Below, one piece after another: positions 10,665-20,904 of a stretch of DNA of 64,000 nucleotides. Within the stretch, counting starts at the first letter, position 1. Each line of letters opens with the position of its first letter. The translations under genes and the position numbers were made by a program. Source of the stretch: Pseudomonas benzenivorans (lineage in GTDB: Bacteria; Pseudomonadota; Gammaproteobacteria; Pseudomonadales; Pseudomonadaceae); contig NZ_CP073346.1 of NCBI RefSeq assembly GCF_024397895.1, forward strand, positions 2,604,001-2,668,000, in the 5' to 3' direction. The notes under the pieces are model-generated. The model saw nothing but the letters and a program-made list of their open reading frames with translations. It was not told where the DNA came from and ran no database searches.

Positions 10665-12038
10665 TTAGAAGAAGGTTAGCCCGACCTGGAACAGGCTCTC
10701 GGCATCGCGGATGTATTTCTTGTCGACCAGGAACAGGATCACGTGGTCGCCGGACTCGATCACCGTGTCGTCGTGGGCGATCAACACCTCTTCGTCGCGG
10801 ATGATCGCGCCGATGGTGGTGCCCGGCGGCAGGGCGATCTCCTCGATCGCGCGACCGACCACCTTGCTTGACTTGGCGTCGCCATGGGCGATGGCTTCGA
10901 TGGCCTCCGCCGCGCCACGGCGCAGTGAGTGCACGCTCTCGATATCGCCGCGGCGCACATGGGTCAGCAGGGTGCCGATGGTGGCCAGCTGCGGACTGAT
11001 GGCGATGTCGATCTCGCCGCCTTGGACCAGGTCGACGTAGGCCGGGTTGTTGATGATGGTCATCACCTTGCGTGCGCCGAGACGCTTGGCCAGCAGCGAG
11101 GACATGATGTTGGCCTCGTCGTCGTTGGTCAGGGCGAGGAAGATGTCGGCATCGTTGATGTTCTCCTCCACCAGCAGGTCACGGTCCGAGGCACTGCCCT
11201 GCAGCACGATGGTGCTGTCCAGGCTCTCCGACAGGTAGCGGCAACGCGCCGCGTTCATCTCGATGATTTTTACCTGGTAACGGCTCTCGATGGCCTCGGC
11301 CAGGCGCTCGCCGATATGTCCGCCGCCGGCGATCACCACCCGCTTGTAGCTGTTCTCGAGGCGGCGCATCTCGCTCATCACCGCGCGGATATGCGCCTTG
11401 GCGGCGATGAAGAACACCTCGTCGTCGGCCTCGATCACCGTATCGCCCTTGGGCATGATCGGCCGGTTGCGGCGGAAGATCGCCGCCACCCGGGTGTCGA
11501 CGTTGGGCATGTGCTCGCGCAGCTGACGCAGCTGCTGGCCGACCAGCGGACCGCCGTAATAGGCCTTGACCGCCACCAGCTGGGCCTTGCCGTCGGCGAA
11601 GTCGATCACCTGCAGGGCGCCGGGGTATTCGATCAGGCGCTTGATGTAGTTGGTGACCACCTGTTCCGGGCTGATCAGCACGTCGACCGGGATCGACTCG
11701 TTGTTGAACAGGCCGCTGCGGCTCAGGTAGGCGGCCTCGCGCACCCGGGCGATCTTGGTCGGCGTGTGGAACAGGGTGTAGGCCACCTGGCAGGCGATCA
11801 TGTTGACTTCGTCGCTGTTGGTAACGGCCACCAGCATGTCGGCGTCTTCCGCGCCGGCCTGTCGCAGCACCGCGGGAAAGGAGCCGCGGCCCTGCACGGT
11901 ACGGATGTCCAGGCGGTCGCCGAGCTGGCGCAGGCGGTCGCTGTCGGTGTCCACCACGGTGATGTCGTTGGCCTCGCTGGCCAGGTGTTCCGCCAGGGTG
12001 CCACCGACCTGGCCGGCGCCGAGAATGATGATCTTCAT
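10665..12038 (-). CDS. trkA: Trk potassium uptake system NAD(H)-binding regulatory subunit
   Basis: A 457-residue peripheral membrane protein that gates the TrkH/TrkG potassium channel. It has two RCK modules, each with a Rossmann dinucleotide site: [14 protein letters not shown] at residues 7-20 and [14 protein letters not shown] near residue 238, each followed by an RCK_C ligand domain. Full length for the family. The start lies 12 bp downstream of rsmB, and rsmB itself overlaps fmt, so fmt-rsmB-trkA form one operon. Confidence 0.97.
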   Translation of the reverse strand: MKIIILGAGQVGGTLAEHLASEANDITVVDTDSDRLRQLGDRLDIRTVQGRGSFPAVLRQAGAEDADMLVAVTNSDEVNMIACQVAYTLFHTPTKIARVREAAYLSRSGLFNNESIPVDVLISPEQVVTNYIKRLIEYPGALQVIDFADGKAQLVAVKAYYGGPLVGQQLRQLREHMPNVDTRVAAIFRRNRPIMPKGDTVIEADDEVFFIAAKAHIRAVMSEMRRLENSYKRVVIAGGGHIGERLAEAIESRYQVKIIEMNAARCRYLSESLDSTIVLQGSASDRDLLVEENINDADIFLALTNDDEANIMSSLLAKRLGARKVMTIINNPAYVDLVQGGEIDIAISPQLATIGTLLTHVRRGDIESVHSLRRGAAEAIEAIAHGDAKSSKVVGRAIEEIALPPGTTIGAIIRDEEVLIAHDDTVIESGDHVILFLVDKKYIRDAESLFQVGLTFF

Positions 12039-12050
12039 CCGCTGTATTCC

Positions 12051-13361
12051 TCAGCCGCGGTCGGCGGCGATCTTGATCAGCTTGGCATAGTAGAAACCGT
12101 CATGGCCGTCTGCCTGGGCGAGCAGCTGGCGGCCATGGGGCTGTTTCAGGCCGAACGGCCCGGCGATATCCAGCTCGCGGGCGCCGGGAGTGCGGGCGAG
12201 AAAGCCGGCGATCACCTCGGTGTTTTCCGTGGGCAGGGTGGAACAGGTGGCGTAAAGCAGGATGCCGCCGACCGCCAGGGTCGGCCACAGCGCATCCAGC
12301 AGTTCACCCTGCAACTGCGCCAGGGCGGGGATGTCCTCGGCCTGGCGGGTCAGCTTGATATCCGGGTGGCGGCGAATCACCCCGGTGGCGGAACAGGGGG
12401 CATCCAGGAGGATGCGCTGGTACGCCCTGCCGTCCCACCACTGCTCGACTGCCCGGGCATCGGCGGCGATCAGCTCGGCCTGCAGGTTCAGCCGCGCGAG
12501 GTTCTCGCGCACCCGCACCAGGCGTTTTTCCTCCAGGTCCACCGCCACCACCGCGGCCAGTTCGGGCTGCGCCTCGAGCAGGTGACAGGTCTTGCCACCG
12601 GGCGCGCAGCAGGCGTCCAGCACCCGCTGTCCGGGGGCCAGTTCGAGCAGCTCGGCGGCCAGCTGGGCGGCTTCGTCCTGCACGCTGAGCCGGCCTTCGG
12701 CGAAGCCAGGCAGGCCGGTCACGTCGCAGGCCTGCTGCAGGCGGATGCCGTCACGGCTGTAGGCGCAGGCTTCGGCCGCGATGCCGGCGTCGCGCAGTTC
12801 CGCGAGGTAGTCGTCGCGGCTGCCGTGGCGGCGGTTGACCCGCAGCATCAGCGGCGGGTGGGCGTTGTTGGCTGCGCAGACGGCCTCCCAGTGTTCGGGC
12901 CAGTGGGCCTTCAGGGCCTTCTGCAGCCAGCGCGGGTGAGCGGTGCGCACCACCGGATCGCGCTCCAGCTCGGCCAGCAGCTGCTCGCCCTCGCGCTGGG
13001 CGCGGCGCAGCACGGCATTGAGCAGGCCCTTGAGCGAGGACTTCTTCAGCTTGTCGACGCAGGCCACGGTCTCGCCAATCGCCGCATGGGCCGGGATGCG
13101 GGTGTAGAACAGCTGATACAGGCCGACCAGCAACAGCGCCTCGACATCGCGGTCGGCGGCCTTGAAGGGTTTCTGCAGGAGTTTCTCCGCCAGCAGGGCC
13201 AGGCGCGGCTGCCAGCGGGCGGTGCCGAAGGCCAGCTCCTGGGTCAGGCCGCGGTCGCGCGGCTCGACCCTGTCCAGCTGCGCCGGCAGGCTGCCGCCCA
13301 GGGAGGCCTTGCCGTTGAGCACGGCGGCCAGGGCGCGGGCGGCGGCCAGACGCGGGTTCAT
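12051..13361 (-). CDS. rsmB: 16S rRNA m5C967 methyltransferase
   Basis: Methylates cytosine 967 of 16S rRNA with S-adenosylmethionine. In the 436-residue protein the first 140 or so residues form the NusB-like RNA-binding domain. The SAM-binding motif is [12 protein letters not shown] (about residue 250). The two catalytic cysteines lie in DAPCSATG (about 322) and [11 protein letters not shown] (about 376), both required in the m5C RNA methyltransferase cycle. It overlaps the fmt stop by 4 bp. Confidence 0.96.
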   Translation of the reverse strand: MNPRLAAARALAAVLNGKASLGGSLPAQLDRVEPRDRGLTQELAFGTARWQPRLALLAEKLLQKPFKAADRDVEALLLVGLYQLFYTRIPAHAAIGETVACVDKLKKSSLKGLLNAVLRRAQREGEQLLAELERDPVVRTAHPRWLQKALKAHWPEHWEAVCAANNAHPPLMLRVNRRHGSRDDYLAELRDAGIAAEACAYSRDGIRLQQACDVTGLPGFAEGRLSVQDEAAQLAAELLELAPGQRVLDACCAPGGKTCHLLEAQPELAAVVAVDLEEKRLVRVRENLARLNLQAELIAADARAVEQWWDGRAYQRILLDAPCSATGVIRRHPDIKLTRQAEDIPALAQLQGELLDALWPTLAVGGILLYATCSTLPTENTEVIAGFLARTPGARELDIAGPFGLKQPHGRQLLAQADGHDGFYYAKLIKIAADRG

Positions 13362-14302
13362 GCGCCCAGCACCGTGCCGAGGGCGAACTGCTCGCGCCGG
13401 CTGTTGTACAGGTCGGCGAAGGCCAGGGCCTTGCCACCCGGCAACTGCAGACGGGTCAGGCGCAGGGCGCCGCGGCCACAGGCCACCGTCAGGCCGACCT
13501 TGTCGGCGGCGAGTATCTGCCCCGGCTCGCCCTGTTGGTCCGCCAGCTGCGCAGCCAGCACTTTAAGCGTTGCACCGTTGAGCGTGCTGTGACAGATCGG
13601 CCAGGGATTGAAGGCGCGAATCAGCCGTTCCAGCTCCTCTGCCGGGCGCGTCCAGTCGAGGCGCGCCTCGTCCTTGTTCAGCTTGTGCGCGTAGGTGGCC
13701 AGGCTGTCGTCCTGCACTTCGCCGACCAGCGTGCCGGCGGCCAGGCCGTCGATAGCCTCGATCACCGCCTGGGGACCGAGAACGGCAAGGCGGTCGTGCA
13801 GGCTGCCGCCGCTGTCGTCGGCGCCGATCGGGGTGCAGGCCTTGAGCAGCATGGGCCCGGTATCCAGGCCCGCTTCCATCTGCATCACGGTCACCCCGCT
13901 CTCGCCGTCGCCGGCCTCGATGGCGCGCTGGATCGGCGCCGCGCCGCGCCAGCGTGGCAGCAGCGAGGCATGGCTGTTGATGCAGCCGAGGCGCGGGGTG
14001 TCGAGTACCACCTGGGGCAGGATCAAGCCGTAGGCCACCACCACCATCAGGTCGGGCGCCAGCGCCGCCAGCTCGGCCTGAGCCGCCGGGTCGCGCAGGG
14101 ACAGGGGCTGGTAGACCGGGATATCGTGCTGCAACGCCAGCTGCTTGACCGGGCTGGGCGTGAGCTTCTGCCCACGACCGGCCGGGCGATCCGGCTGGCT
14201 GTAGACCGCGATGATCTGGTGGCGGGTGTCGAGCAGGGCCTTGAGGTGCTCGGCGGCGAATTCCGGGGTGCCGGCAAAGACGATGCGCAGTGCTTCAGTC
14301 AT
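13358..14302 (-). CDS. fmt: methionyl-tRNA formyltransferase
   Basis: Formylates Met-tRNAi using 10-formyltetrahydrofolate so that bacterial initiation can proceed. 314 residues with [10 protein letters not shown] at the N-terminus, the folate/catalytic motif [13 protein letters not shown] (about residue 112) and a C-terminal OB-like domain. It follows def, the deformylase that later removes the formyl group, but an intrinsic terminator lies in the 55-bp gap (14317-14343), so def and fmt expression may be partly uncoupled. Confidence 0.97.
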   Translation of the reverse strand: MTEALRIVFAGTPEFAAEHLKALLDTRHQIIAVYSQPDRPAGRGQKLTPSPVKQLALQHDIPVYQPLSLRDPAAQAELAALAPDLMVVVAYGLILPQVVLDTPRLGCINSHASLLPRWRGAAPIQRAIEAGDGESGVTVMQMEAGLDTGPMLLKACTPIGADDSGGSLHDRLAVLGPQAVIEAIDGLAAGTLVGEVQDDSLATYAHKLNKDEARLDWTRPAEELERLIRAFNPWPICHSTLNGATLKVLAAQLADQQGEPGQILAADKVGLTVACGRGALRLTRLQLPGGKALAFADLYNSRREQFALGTVLGA

Positions 14303-14311
14303 GGGGTCTCG

Positions 14312-14343
14312 CTAAAGAAAAAGGCTTGCCGCAGCAAGCCTTT
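14312..14343 (-). terminator. intrinsic terminator between def and fmt
   Basis: On the minus strand a perfect 10-bp stem (AAAGGCTTGC/GCAAGCCTTT) with loop TGCG is followed by TTCTTT. It lies directly after def and before fmt on the same strand, so it ends or attenuates the def transcript. Confidence 0.85.
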
Positions 14344-14357
14344 ATACAGGTGGTGGC

Positions 14358-14864
14358 TCACGCCCGCTGGCGATGTTGCTTTTCCAGCTTCTTCTTGATG
14401 CGGTCACGCTTGAGCGTAGACAGGTAGTCGACGAACAGCTTGCCGTTGAGGTGGTCGCATTCGTGCTGAATGCACACCGCCAGCAGGCCTTCGGCGATCA
14501 GCTCATAGGGCTGGCCGTCGCGGTCCAGCGCCTTGATCTTGACCTTCTGCGGGCGGTCGACGTTCTCGTAGAAGCCGGGTACCGACAGGCAGCCTTCCTG
14601 GTACTGGTCCACTTCGTCGGTCAGCGGCTCGAACTCGGGATTGATGAATACCCGCGGCTCGGAGCGGTCTTCCGACAGGTCCATTACCACCAAGCGCTTG
14701 TGCACGTTGACCTGGGTCGCGGCGAGGCCAATGCCCGGGGCTTCGTACATGGTTTCGAACATGTCGTCGATCAGCTGACGCAAGGCGTCGTCGACCACGT
14801 CCACCGGCTTGGCGATGGTGCGCAGGCGCGGATCGGGAAATTCGAGGATGTTTAGGATCGCCAT
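14358..14864 (-). CDS. def: peptide deformylase
   Basis: Removes the N-formyl group from nascent proteins; Fe2+ enzyme. 168 residues with the three family motifs: GIGLAATQ (about 45), EGCLSVPG (about 90, metal-ligand Cys) and QHECDHLNG (about 132, the HExxH metal site). Start and length agree with the family. Divergent from the LysM gene at 15018, so both promoters lie in the 153-bp gap. Confidence 0.97.
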   Translation of the reverse strand: MAILNILEFPDPRLRTIAKPVDVVDDALRQLIDDMFETMYEAPGIGLAATQVNVHKRLVVMDLSEDRSEPRVFINPEFEPLTDEVDQYQEGCLSVPGFYENVDRPQKVKIKALDRDGQPYELIAEGLLAVCIQHECDHLNGKLFVDYLSTLKRDRIKKKLEKQHRQRA

Positions 14865-15017
14865 ATGCGTTTGTGATGCACTTGTGGAATAAAGTCAAAA
14901 TCCGCTGCTAAGATGATGAGCAGCATTGAAAAACGGCTTCACGCCGCAGTTTCACTGGGTTTCAGTCGCGGCGCTAGGGCGCTCCACGTGAAGACACATA
15001 ATAAAGGGATTCACCGT

Positions 15018-16043
15018 ATGAGGAAATCACTACTCGCCCTGCTGCTGCTGGCCGCAGGTGGCTTGGCCCAGGCGGAAGTGCAACTCAAGGAAGGTCACCC
15101 TGACCATTACACCGTGGTCAAGGGCGATACCCTCTGGGATATTTCCGGTCGGTTCCTCAGTCAGCCGTGGAAGTGGCCGGAGATCTGGCACGCCAACCCG
15201 CAGGTGGAAAACCCCCATCTGATCTATCCCGGCGACGAGCTCAGCCTGGTCTACGTCGACGGTCAGCCGCGCCTGATGCTCAACCGCGGCGAGTCCCGCG
15301 GCACCATCAAGCTGTCGCCCAAGGTGCGCGTCACGCCGATGGCCGAAGCCATTCCGACCATTCCGCTGGAGGCGATCAACAGCTTCCTGCTGAGCAACCG
15401 CATCGTCGACAACCCGGAAGAGTTCCAGGGCGCCCCCTATGTCGTGGCCGGTAACGCCGAGCGGGTGGTCAGTGGCGCCGGCGACCGCGTCTATGCCCGC
15501 GGCCAGTTCGACGAGCACGCACCGGTGTACGGCATCTTCCGCCAGGGCAAGACCTACGTCGATCCGGAGACCCAGGAGTTCCTCGGGATCAACGCCGACG
15601 ACATCGGCGGTGGTGAGATCGTCGCCGAGGAAGGCGACATCGGCACCATGAACCTGACCCGCTCGACCCAGGAAGTACGCCTGGGTGACCGTCTGTTCCC
15701 CACCGAGGAGCGGGCGATCAACTCGACCTTCATGCCCAGCGAGCCGACCAATGAAGTTCGCGGCCTGATCCTCGACGTGCCGCGTGGCGTGACCCAGATC
15801 GGCCAGTTCGACGTGGTCACCCTGAACAAGGGCGCGCGGGACGGCCTGGTGGTGGGCAACGTGCTGGCGGTGTACAAGACCGGCGAAACCGTACGCGACC
15901 GGGTCACCGGCGAATCGGTGAAGATTCCCGACGAGCGTGCCGGCCTGCTGATGGTCTTCCGCACCTACGACAAGCTCAGCTACGGGCTGGTCCTCGGCGC
16001 CACCCGCCAGCTGGCGGTGATGGACAAGGTCCGCAACCCGTAA
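15018..16043 (+). CDS. tsaP: LysM-domain peptidoglycan-binding protein (TsaP-like)
   Basis: 341 residues. The signal peptide RKSLLALLLLAAGGLAQA is cut near residue 19. A LysM domain follows at about 29-75 (HYTVVKGDTLWDISGRFL to NPHLIYPGDEL), which binds peptidoglycan. The remaining 260 residues form the conserved C-terminal region of the type IV pilus secretin-associated protein family. TsaP anchors the PilQ secretin in the periplasm; the P. aeruginosa member (PA0020) occupies this position next to dprA. AAAGGGA precedes the ATG. The gene is closed by a strong terminator. Confidence 0.85.
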   Translation: MRKSLLALLLLAAGGLAQAEVQLKEGHPDHYTVVKGDTLWDISGRFLSQPWKWPEIWHANPQVENPHLIYPGDELSLVYVDGQPRLMLNRGESRGTIKLSPKVRVTPMAEAIPTIPLEAINSFLLSNRIVDNPEEFQGAPYVVAGNAERVVSGAGDRVYARGQFDEHAPVYGIFRQGKTYVDPETQEFLGINADDIGGGEIVAEEGDIGTMNLTRSTQEVRLGDRLFPTEERAINSTFMPSEPTNEVRGLILDVPRGVTQIGQFDVVTLNKGARDGLVVGNVLAVYKTGETVRDRVTGESVKIPDERAGLLMVFRTYDKLSYGLVLGATRQLAVMDKVRNP

Positions 16044-16048
16044 CGTCG

Positions 16049-16078
16049 AAAAGCCCCGCTCCCGCGGGGTTTTTTTTG
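16049..16078 (+). terminator. terminator of the LysM gene
   Basis: Stem AAGCCCCGC / GCGGGG-TT with short loop followed by eight T residues, 6 bp after the stop codon. Confidence 0.9.
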
Positions 16079-16129
16079 CCTGCCGATTTTCTGCCGCCCG
16101 AGTGGCGCGACCGATCAAGGATGATCAGC

Positions 16130-17230
16130 ATGTCGCAGCGTCTGTCCCCTGCCGAGCTCGAAGCCCGTTTGCGCCTACATGGTCTGCCGGAACTGGGGCC
16201 GCGGCGTTTTCGCAAGTTGCTGGCGGCCTTCGACACCGCCTCGGCCGCCCTCAGTGCGCCGGCCAGTGCCTGGCGCGCCCTGGGCCTGCCGGCGGTCTGT
16301 GCCGAGGCGCGGCGCAATGCCGAGGTGCGTGAGCGGGCCAGGGCCGCCCTGGCCTGGCTGGAGGCCCGGGACCGGCACCTGCTGATGTGGGATGACCCGG
16401 CCTATCCGGGCCTGCTCGCCGAGCTCGACGATGCCCCGTCGCTGCTGTTCGTCGCCGGCGAGCCCAGCCTGCTCGAGCAACCGCAGCTGGCCGTTGTCGG
16501 CAGTCGCCGCGCCTCCCGCCCCGGCCTGGATACCGCCCACAGTTTCGCCCGCAGCCTGGCCGCCGGCGGCTTCGTGATCACCAGCGGCCTGGCCCTCGGT
16601 ATCGACGGCGCGGCACATCAGGGGGCGCTGGACGCCTCGGGAAAGACCATCGCGGTCCTGGGTACCGGGCTTGAGCAGCTGTATCCGGCACGCCATGCCA
16701 GACTGGCGGCGGACATTGTCGCGGGGGGTGGCGCGCTGGTGTCCGAGCTGCCGCTGGACTGCCCGCCCCAGGCGGGCAACTTTCCCCGGCGCAACCGCAT
16801 CATCAGCGGTCTGTCCCTCGGTGTGCTGGTGGTCGAGGCCAGCCCGTCCAGCGGCTCGCTGATCACCGCCCGCCTGGCGGCCGAGCAGGGCCGTGAAGTT
16901 TATGCGATTCCCGGCTCCATCCATCATCCCGGGGCGCGGGGTTGCCATCAGCTGATCCGCGAAGGGGCCACCCTGGTGGAAAGCATCGAGCACATTCTCG
17001 AGGCCCTGCGCGGCTGGCAGGTCCAGATGCCGCCTGCGGCCGAGCCCGCTGCGTCCCTGCAACCAAGCCATCCCCTGCTCGAGCTGCTGCATGCCGCGCC
17101 GCACAGCAGCGAAGCCCTGGCAGCGGTCAGTGGCTGGCCGCTGGCCGAAGTGCTGGCGGCCCTCACCGAGCTGGAGCTGGAAGGGCGCATCGCCCGCGAA
17201 GGCGGCCGCTGGGTCGGGCGTGGCGGCTGA
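16130..17230 (+). CDS. dprA: DNA-processing protein DprA (Smf)
   Basis: Loads RecA onto incoming single-stranded DNA during natural transformation. 366 residues: an N-terminal SAM/HhH-like region (to about 75), the Rossmann-type core with VVGSRRAS (about 123), [17 protein letters not shown] (about 150), [12 protein letters not shown] (about 222) and [21 protein letters not shown] (about 243), and a C-terminal winged-helix domain (about 305-366). AAGGA lies 8 bp before the ATG at 16130; the in-frame ATG at 16121 overlaps this site and is less likely. Confidence 0.95.
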   Translation: MSQRLSPAELEARLRLHGLPELGPRRFRKLLAAFDTASAALSAPASAWRALGLPAVCAEARRNAEVRERARAALAWLEARDRHLLMWDDPAYPGLLAELDDAPSLLFVAGEPSLLEQPQLAVVGSRRASRPGLDTAHSFARSLAAGGFVITSGLALGIDGAAHQGALDASGKTIAVLGTGLEQLYPARHARLAADIVAGGGALVSELPLDCPPQAGNFPRRNRIISGLSLGVLVVEASPSSGSLITARLAAEQGREVYAIPGSIHHPGARGCHQLIREGATLVESIEHILEALRGWQVQMPPAAEPAASLQPSHPLLELLHAAPHSSEALAAVSGWPLAEVLAALTELELEGRIAREGGRWVGRGG

Positions 17231-17306
17231 GCTGCACGCTGGGGTCCGGCAAGGGTTGGCAAGCTTGGATACACTGCCCTGCAGGGGTAAATGGGGAGAG
17301 CGGCGG

Positions 17307-17864
17307 ATGGCCAGTCATTGGCAGGTGCAACAGGCGGCACGGGTGGTGAGCCAGGGCGGGGTGATCGCCTATCCGACCGAGGCGGTGTGGGGGCTGGGTT
17401 GTGACCCCTGGGACGAGCTGGCGGTGGCCCGTCTGCTGGCGCTCAAGGAGCGGCCGATGGACAAGGGCCTGATCCTGGTGGCCGACTGCATCGAGCAGTT
17501 CGATTTTCTCCTCGAGGATTTGCCGGACGTCTGGCAGGAGCGCCTGGCCAGCAGCTGGCCGGGGCCCAACACCTGGCTGGTGCCGCACCAGCAGCGCCTG
17601 CCGGAATGGATCAGCGGACGGCATGCCAGCGTGGCCCTGCGGGTCAGCGATCATCCCCTGGTGCGCCGGCTGTGCGCCCTCACCGGCCCGCTGGTGTCGA
17701 CCTCGGCCAACCCGTCCGGGCGCCCGGCGGCGCGCACCCGCCTGCGCGTGGAGCAGTATTTTCCGCGGCAGCTGGACCTGGTGCTCGGTGGTGCCCTGGG
17801 CGGGCGCCGAAACCCCAGCGTGATCCGTGACCTGGCCAGCGGCCAGGTGCTGCGCCCGGCTTGA
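17307..17864 (+). CDS. tsaC: threonylcarbamoyl-AMP synthase
   Basis: Makes threonylcarbamoyl-AMP from Thr, bicarbonate and ATP, the first step of tRNA t6A37 modification. 185 residues of the YrdC fold. Visible motifs: [18 protein letters not shown] (about 17-34), [12 protein letters not shown] (about 48-60), [11 protein letters not shown] (about 80) and the nucleotide-site segment [15 protein letters not shown] (about 133). GGAGAG lies about 10 bp upstream. It follows dprA by 76 bp and may be cotranscribed. Confidence 0.94.
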   Translation: MASHWQVQQAARVVSQGGVIAYPTEAVWGLGCDPWDELAVARLLALKERPMDKGLILVADCIEQFDFLLEDLPDVWQERLASSWPGPNTWLVPHQQRLPEWISGRHASVALRVSDHPLVRRLCALTGPLVSTSANPSGRPAARTRLRVEQYFPRQLDLVLGGALGGRRNPSVIRDLASGQVLRPA

Positions 17865-17910
17865 GCCAACCGGCCGTGCCGCCTGGCCTTCGTCAGGCGG
17901 TAGCTGCTGG

Positions 17911-18888
17911 TCAGGGCAGCAGAATGGTCGAGCCGGTGGTCTGTCGTGCGGCCAGGGCGGTCTGCGCCTGAGCGGCGTCCTTGAGCGCGTGGCGGCTGCT
18001 GATCTCCACCTTGAGCCGGCCGCTGGTGATCATCGCGAACAGCTCGTCGGCCATGGCCTGCAGGCGTTCTGGGGTATCGGCATAGCCGGCCAGGCTCGGC
18101 CGGGTGACGAACAGCGAACCCTTCTGCGCGAGGATGCCCAGGTTGACCCCGGTGACCGCGCCGGAGGCGTTGCCGAAGCTGACCAGCAGGCCGCGCGGGG
18201 CGACGCAGTCCAGGGAGGTTTCCCAGGTGTCCTTGCCGACGCCGTCGTAGACCACCGGGCACTTCTGTCCGTCGGTCAACTCCTGCACCCGTTGCACCAC
18301 GTTCTCGTGGCTGTAGTCGATGGTCGCCCAGGCGCCCTGCTCCATCGCCCGCGCCGCTTTTTCCGGCGAACTGACGGTGCCGATCAGCTTGACCCCCAGG
18401 GCCTTGGCCCACTGGCAGGCGAAGGAACCGACGCCGCCGGCGGCGGCATGGAACAGGATGGTTTCGCCGCCCTTGAGCGCATAGGTCTGGCGCAACAGGT
18501 ACTGCACGGTGAGGCCCTTGAGCATGACCGCCGCGGCCTGCTCGAAGCTGATCGCCTCGGGCAGCTTGACCAGTTTGCTGGCCGGCAGCACGTGCAGCTC
18601 GCTGTAGGCGCCGAGCGGGCCGGTGGCGTAGGCCACACGATCGCCGACCTGGAACTGGCTGACCCCCTCGCCCACCGCCTCGACGATGCCGGCACCCTCG
18701 GTGCCCAGGCCGGACGGCAGCGCCGGCGGCGGGTAGACGCCACCGCGGTAATAGATATCGATGAAGTTCAGGCCGATCGCCTGGTTCTGCACCCGCACTT
18801 CATGGGGGCCGGGTGCGGCCGGCTGGTAATCGAGGTACTCGAGCACTTCGGGGCCGCCGTGGCGGCTGAACTGGATTCGCTTGGCCAT
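17911..18888 (-). CDS. qor: NADPH:quinone oxidoreductase
   Basis: A 325-residue zinc-independent medium-chain dehydrogenase/reductase that reduces quinones with NADPH. The N-terminal catalytic fold carries IGLNFIDIYYRGGVYP (about 38-53), typical of QOR, and the cofactor-binding fold carries HAAAGGVGSFACQWAKALG (about 144). No catalytic zinc Cys are present, as expected. AGGAGCC precedes the ATG at 18888. Divergent from hemF; the Anr-type box at 18970 lies between them. Confidence 0.94.
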   Translation of the reverse strand: MAKRIQFSRHGGPEVLEYLDYQPAAPGPHEVRVQNQAIGLNFIDIYYRGGVYPPPALPSGLGTEGAGIVEAVGEGVSQFQVGDRVAYATGPLGAYSELHVLPASKLVKLPEAISFEQAAAVMLKGLTVQYLLRQTYALKGGETILFHAAAGGVGSFACQWAKALGVKLIGTVSSPEKAARAMEQGAWATIDYSHENVVQRVQELTDGQKCPVVYDGVGKDTWETSLDCVAPRGLLVSFGNASGAVTGVNLGILAQKGSLFVTRPSLAGYADTPERLQAMADELFAMITSGRLKVEISSRHALKDAAQAQTALAARQTTGSTILLP

Positions 18889-18969
18889 ATCAGGCTCCTG
18901 TGCAGTGGGGATCGCGCCTGGCCATGATGCCTCCGGGCGCTTGCGCGGGCACCTATCCAATCGTCCCTA

Positions 18970-18983
18970 TTGACCTGCGTCAA
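18970..18983 (+). promoter_or_regulatory. Anr/Fnr-type box upstream of hemF
   Basis: TTGACCTGCGTCAA is a perfect inverted repeat (TTGAC-N4-GTCAA) close to the consensus TTGAT-N4-ATCAA. A -10-like TATGCT lies at 19008-19013, which puts the box centre near -43, the position expected of an Anr-activated promoter. hemF control by Anr/Dnr has been published for P. aeruginosa. Confidence 0.75.
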
Positions 18984-19055
18984 CTGCGGGTCGCCGGTGG
19001 CAAATGCTATGCTGGCCGCCGATTTCGTCGACAGGGCCGCGCCCTGCCGGCCTGA

Positions 19056-19996
<941 letters not shown>

Positions 19997-19997
<1 letters not shown>

Positions 19998-20821
19998 TGG
20001 ACCGCTATGGCGTATTCGGCAACCCCATCGGCCACAGCAAGTCGCCGCTGATCCACCGCCTGTTCGCCGCCCAGACCGGCCAGCAGCTGAGCTACGAGGC
20101 GCTGCTGGCGCCGCTGGACGACTTCCCCGGCTTCGCCCGGAACTTCTTCGCCGAAGGCAAGGGTGCCAACGTCACCGTGCCGTTCAAGGAGCAGGCCTTT
20201 CAGCTGGCCGACGAACTGAGCGCCCGGGCCCGCCGCGCCGGCGCGGTGAACACCCTGATGAAGCGCGAGGACGGCAGCCTGCTCGGCGACAACACCGACG
20301 GCGCCGGCCTGGTGCGCGACCTGACGGTCAATGCCGGCTTCGCGTTGCGCGGCAAGCGCATCCTCCTGCTCGGTGCCGGCGGCGCGGTGCGTGGCGTGCT
20401 CGAGCCGCTGCTGGCGCAGCAGCCGGCGGTGCTGGTGATCGCCAACCGCACGGTGGCCAAGGCCGAGCAGCTGGCCGGCGAGTTCGCCGACCTGGGGCCG
20501 CTGGTGGCCAGCGGCTTCGACTGGCTCGACGCGCCGGTGGACCTGATCGTCAACGGCACCTCGGCCAGCCTGGCCGGCGAGTTGCCACCGATCGCGCCGA
20601 GCCTGATCGAGTCGGGCCATACCCTGTGCTACGACATGATGTACGCCCGGGAGGCTACCGCCTTCAATCGCTGGGCCGCCGAGCAGGGCGCGGCGCGCAC
20701 CCTCGATGGCCTGGGCATGCTGGTCGAGCAGGCCGCCGAGGCTTTCTTCCTGTGGCGCGGGGTGCGCCCGGACAGCGCGCCGGTGCTGGCCGAACTGCGC
20801 CGCCAGCTTCGGCAGGGCTGA
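19997..20821 (+). CDS. aroE: shikimate 5-dehydrogenase
   Basis: Reduces 3-dehydroshikimate to shikimate with NADPH in aromatic amino acid synthesis. 274 residues. [10 protein letters not shown] (residues 7-16) is the shikimate-binding motif, NVTVPFK (about 58-64) holds the catalytic Lys, [12 protein letters not shown] (about 124) is the cofactor loop and [10 protein letters not shown] (about 149) gives NADPH preference. Ends just before an inverted repeat at 20829. Confidence 0.97.
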
Positions 20822-20828
20822 TTCCGTA

Positions 20829-20901
20829 GGGTGCGCCACGCGCACCGATGCTTCTAAGCGGGTGACAAGGCTGGCGCGGTTCTGGTGCGCGTGGCGCACC
20901 C
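20829..20901. repeat. 18-bp inverted repeat pair between aroE and the SulP gene
   Basis: GGGTGCGCCACGCGCACC (20829-20846) and its exact reverse complement (20884-20901) enclose 37 bp. Each arm is itself nearly self-complementary. It lies between two convergent genes and could act as a bidirectional terminator or be a dispersed intergenic repeat. Confidence 0.8.
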
Positions 20902-20904
20902 TGC

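Noticed and set aside
10929-13592. 887-codon open frame on the plus strand opposite trkA, rsmB and fmt
   Set aside because: It is antisense to three clearly conserved genes; long open antisense frames are usual in GC-rich codon-biased DNA.
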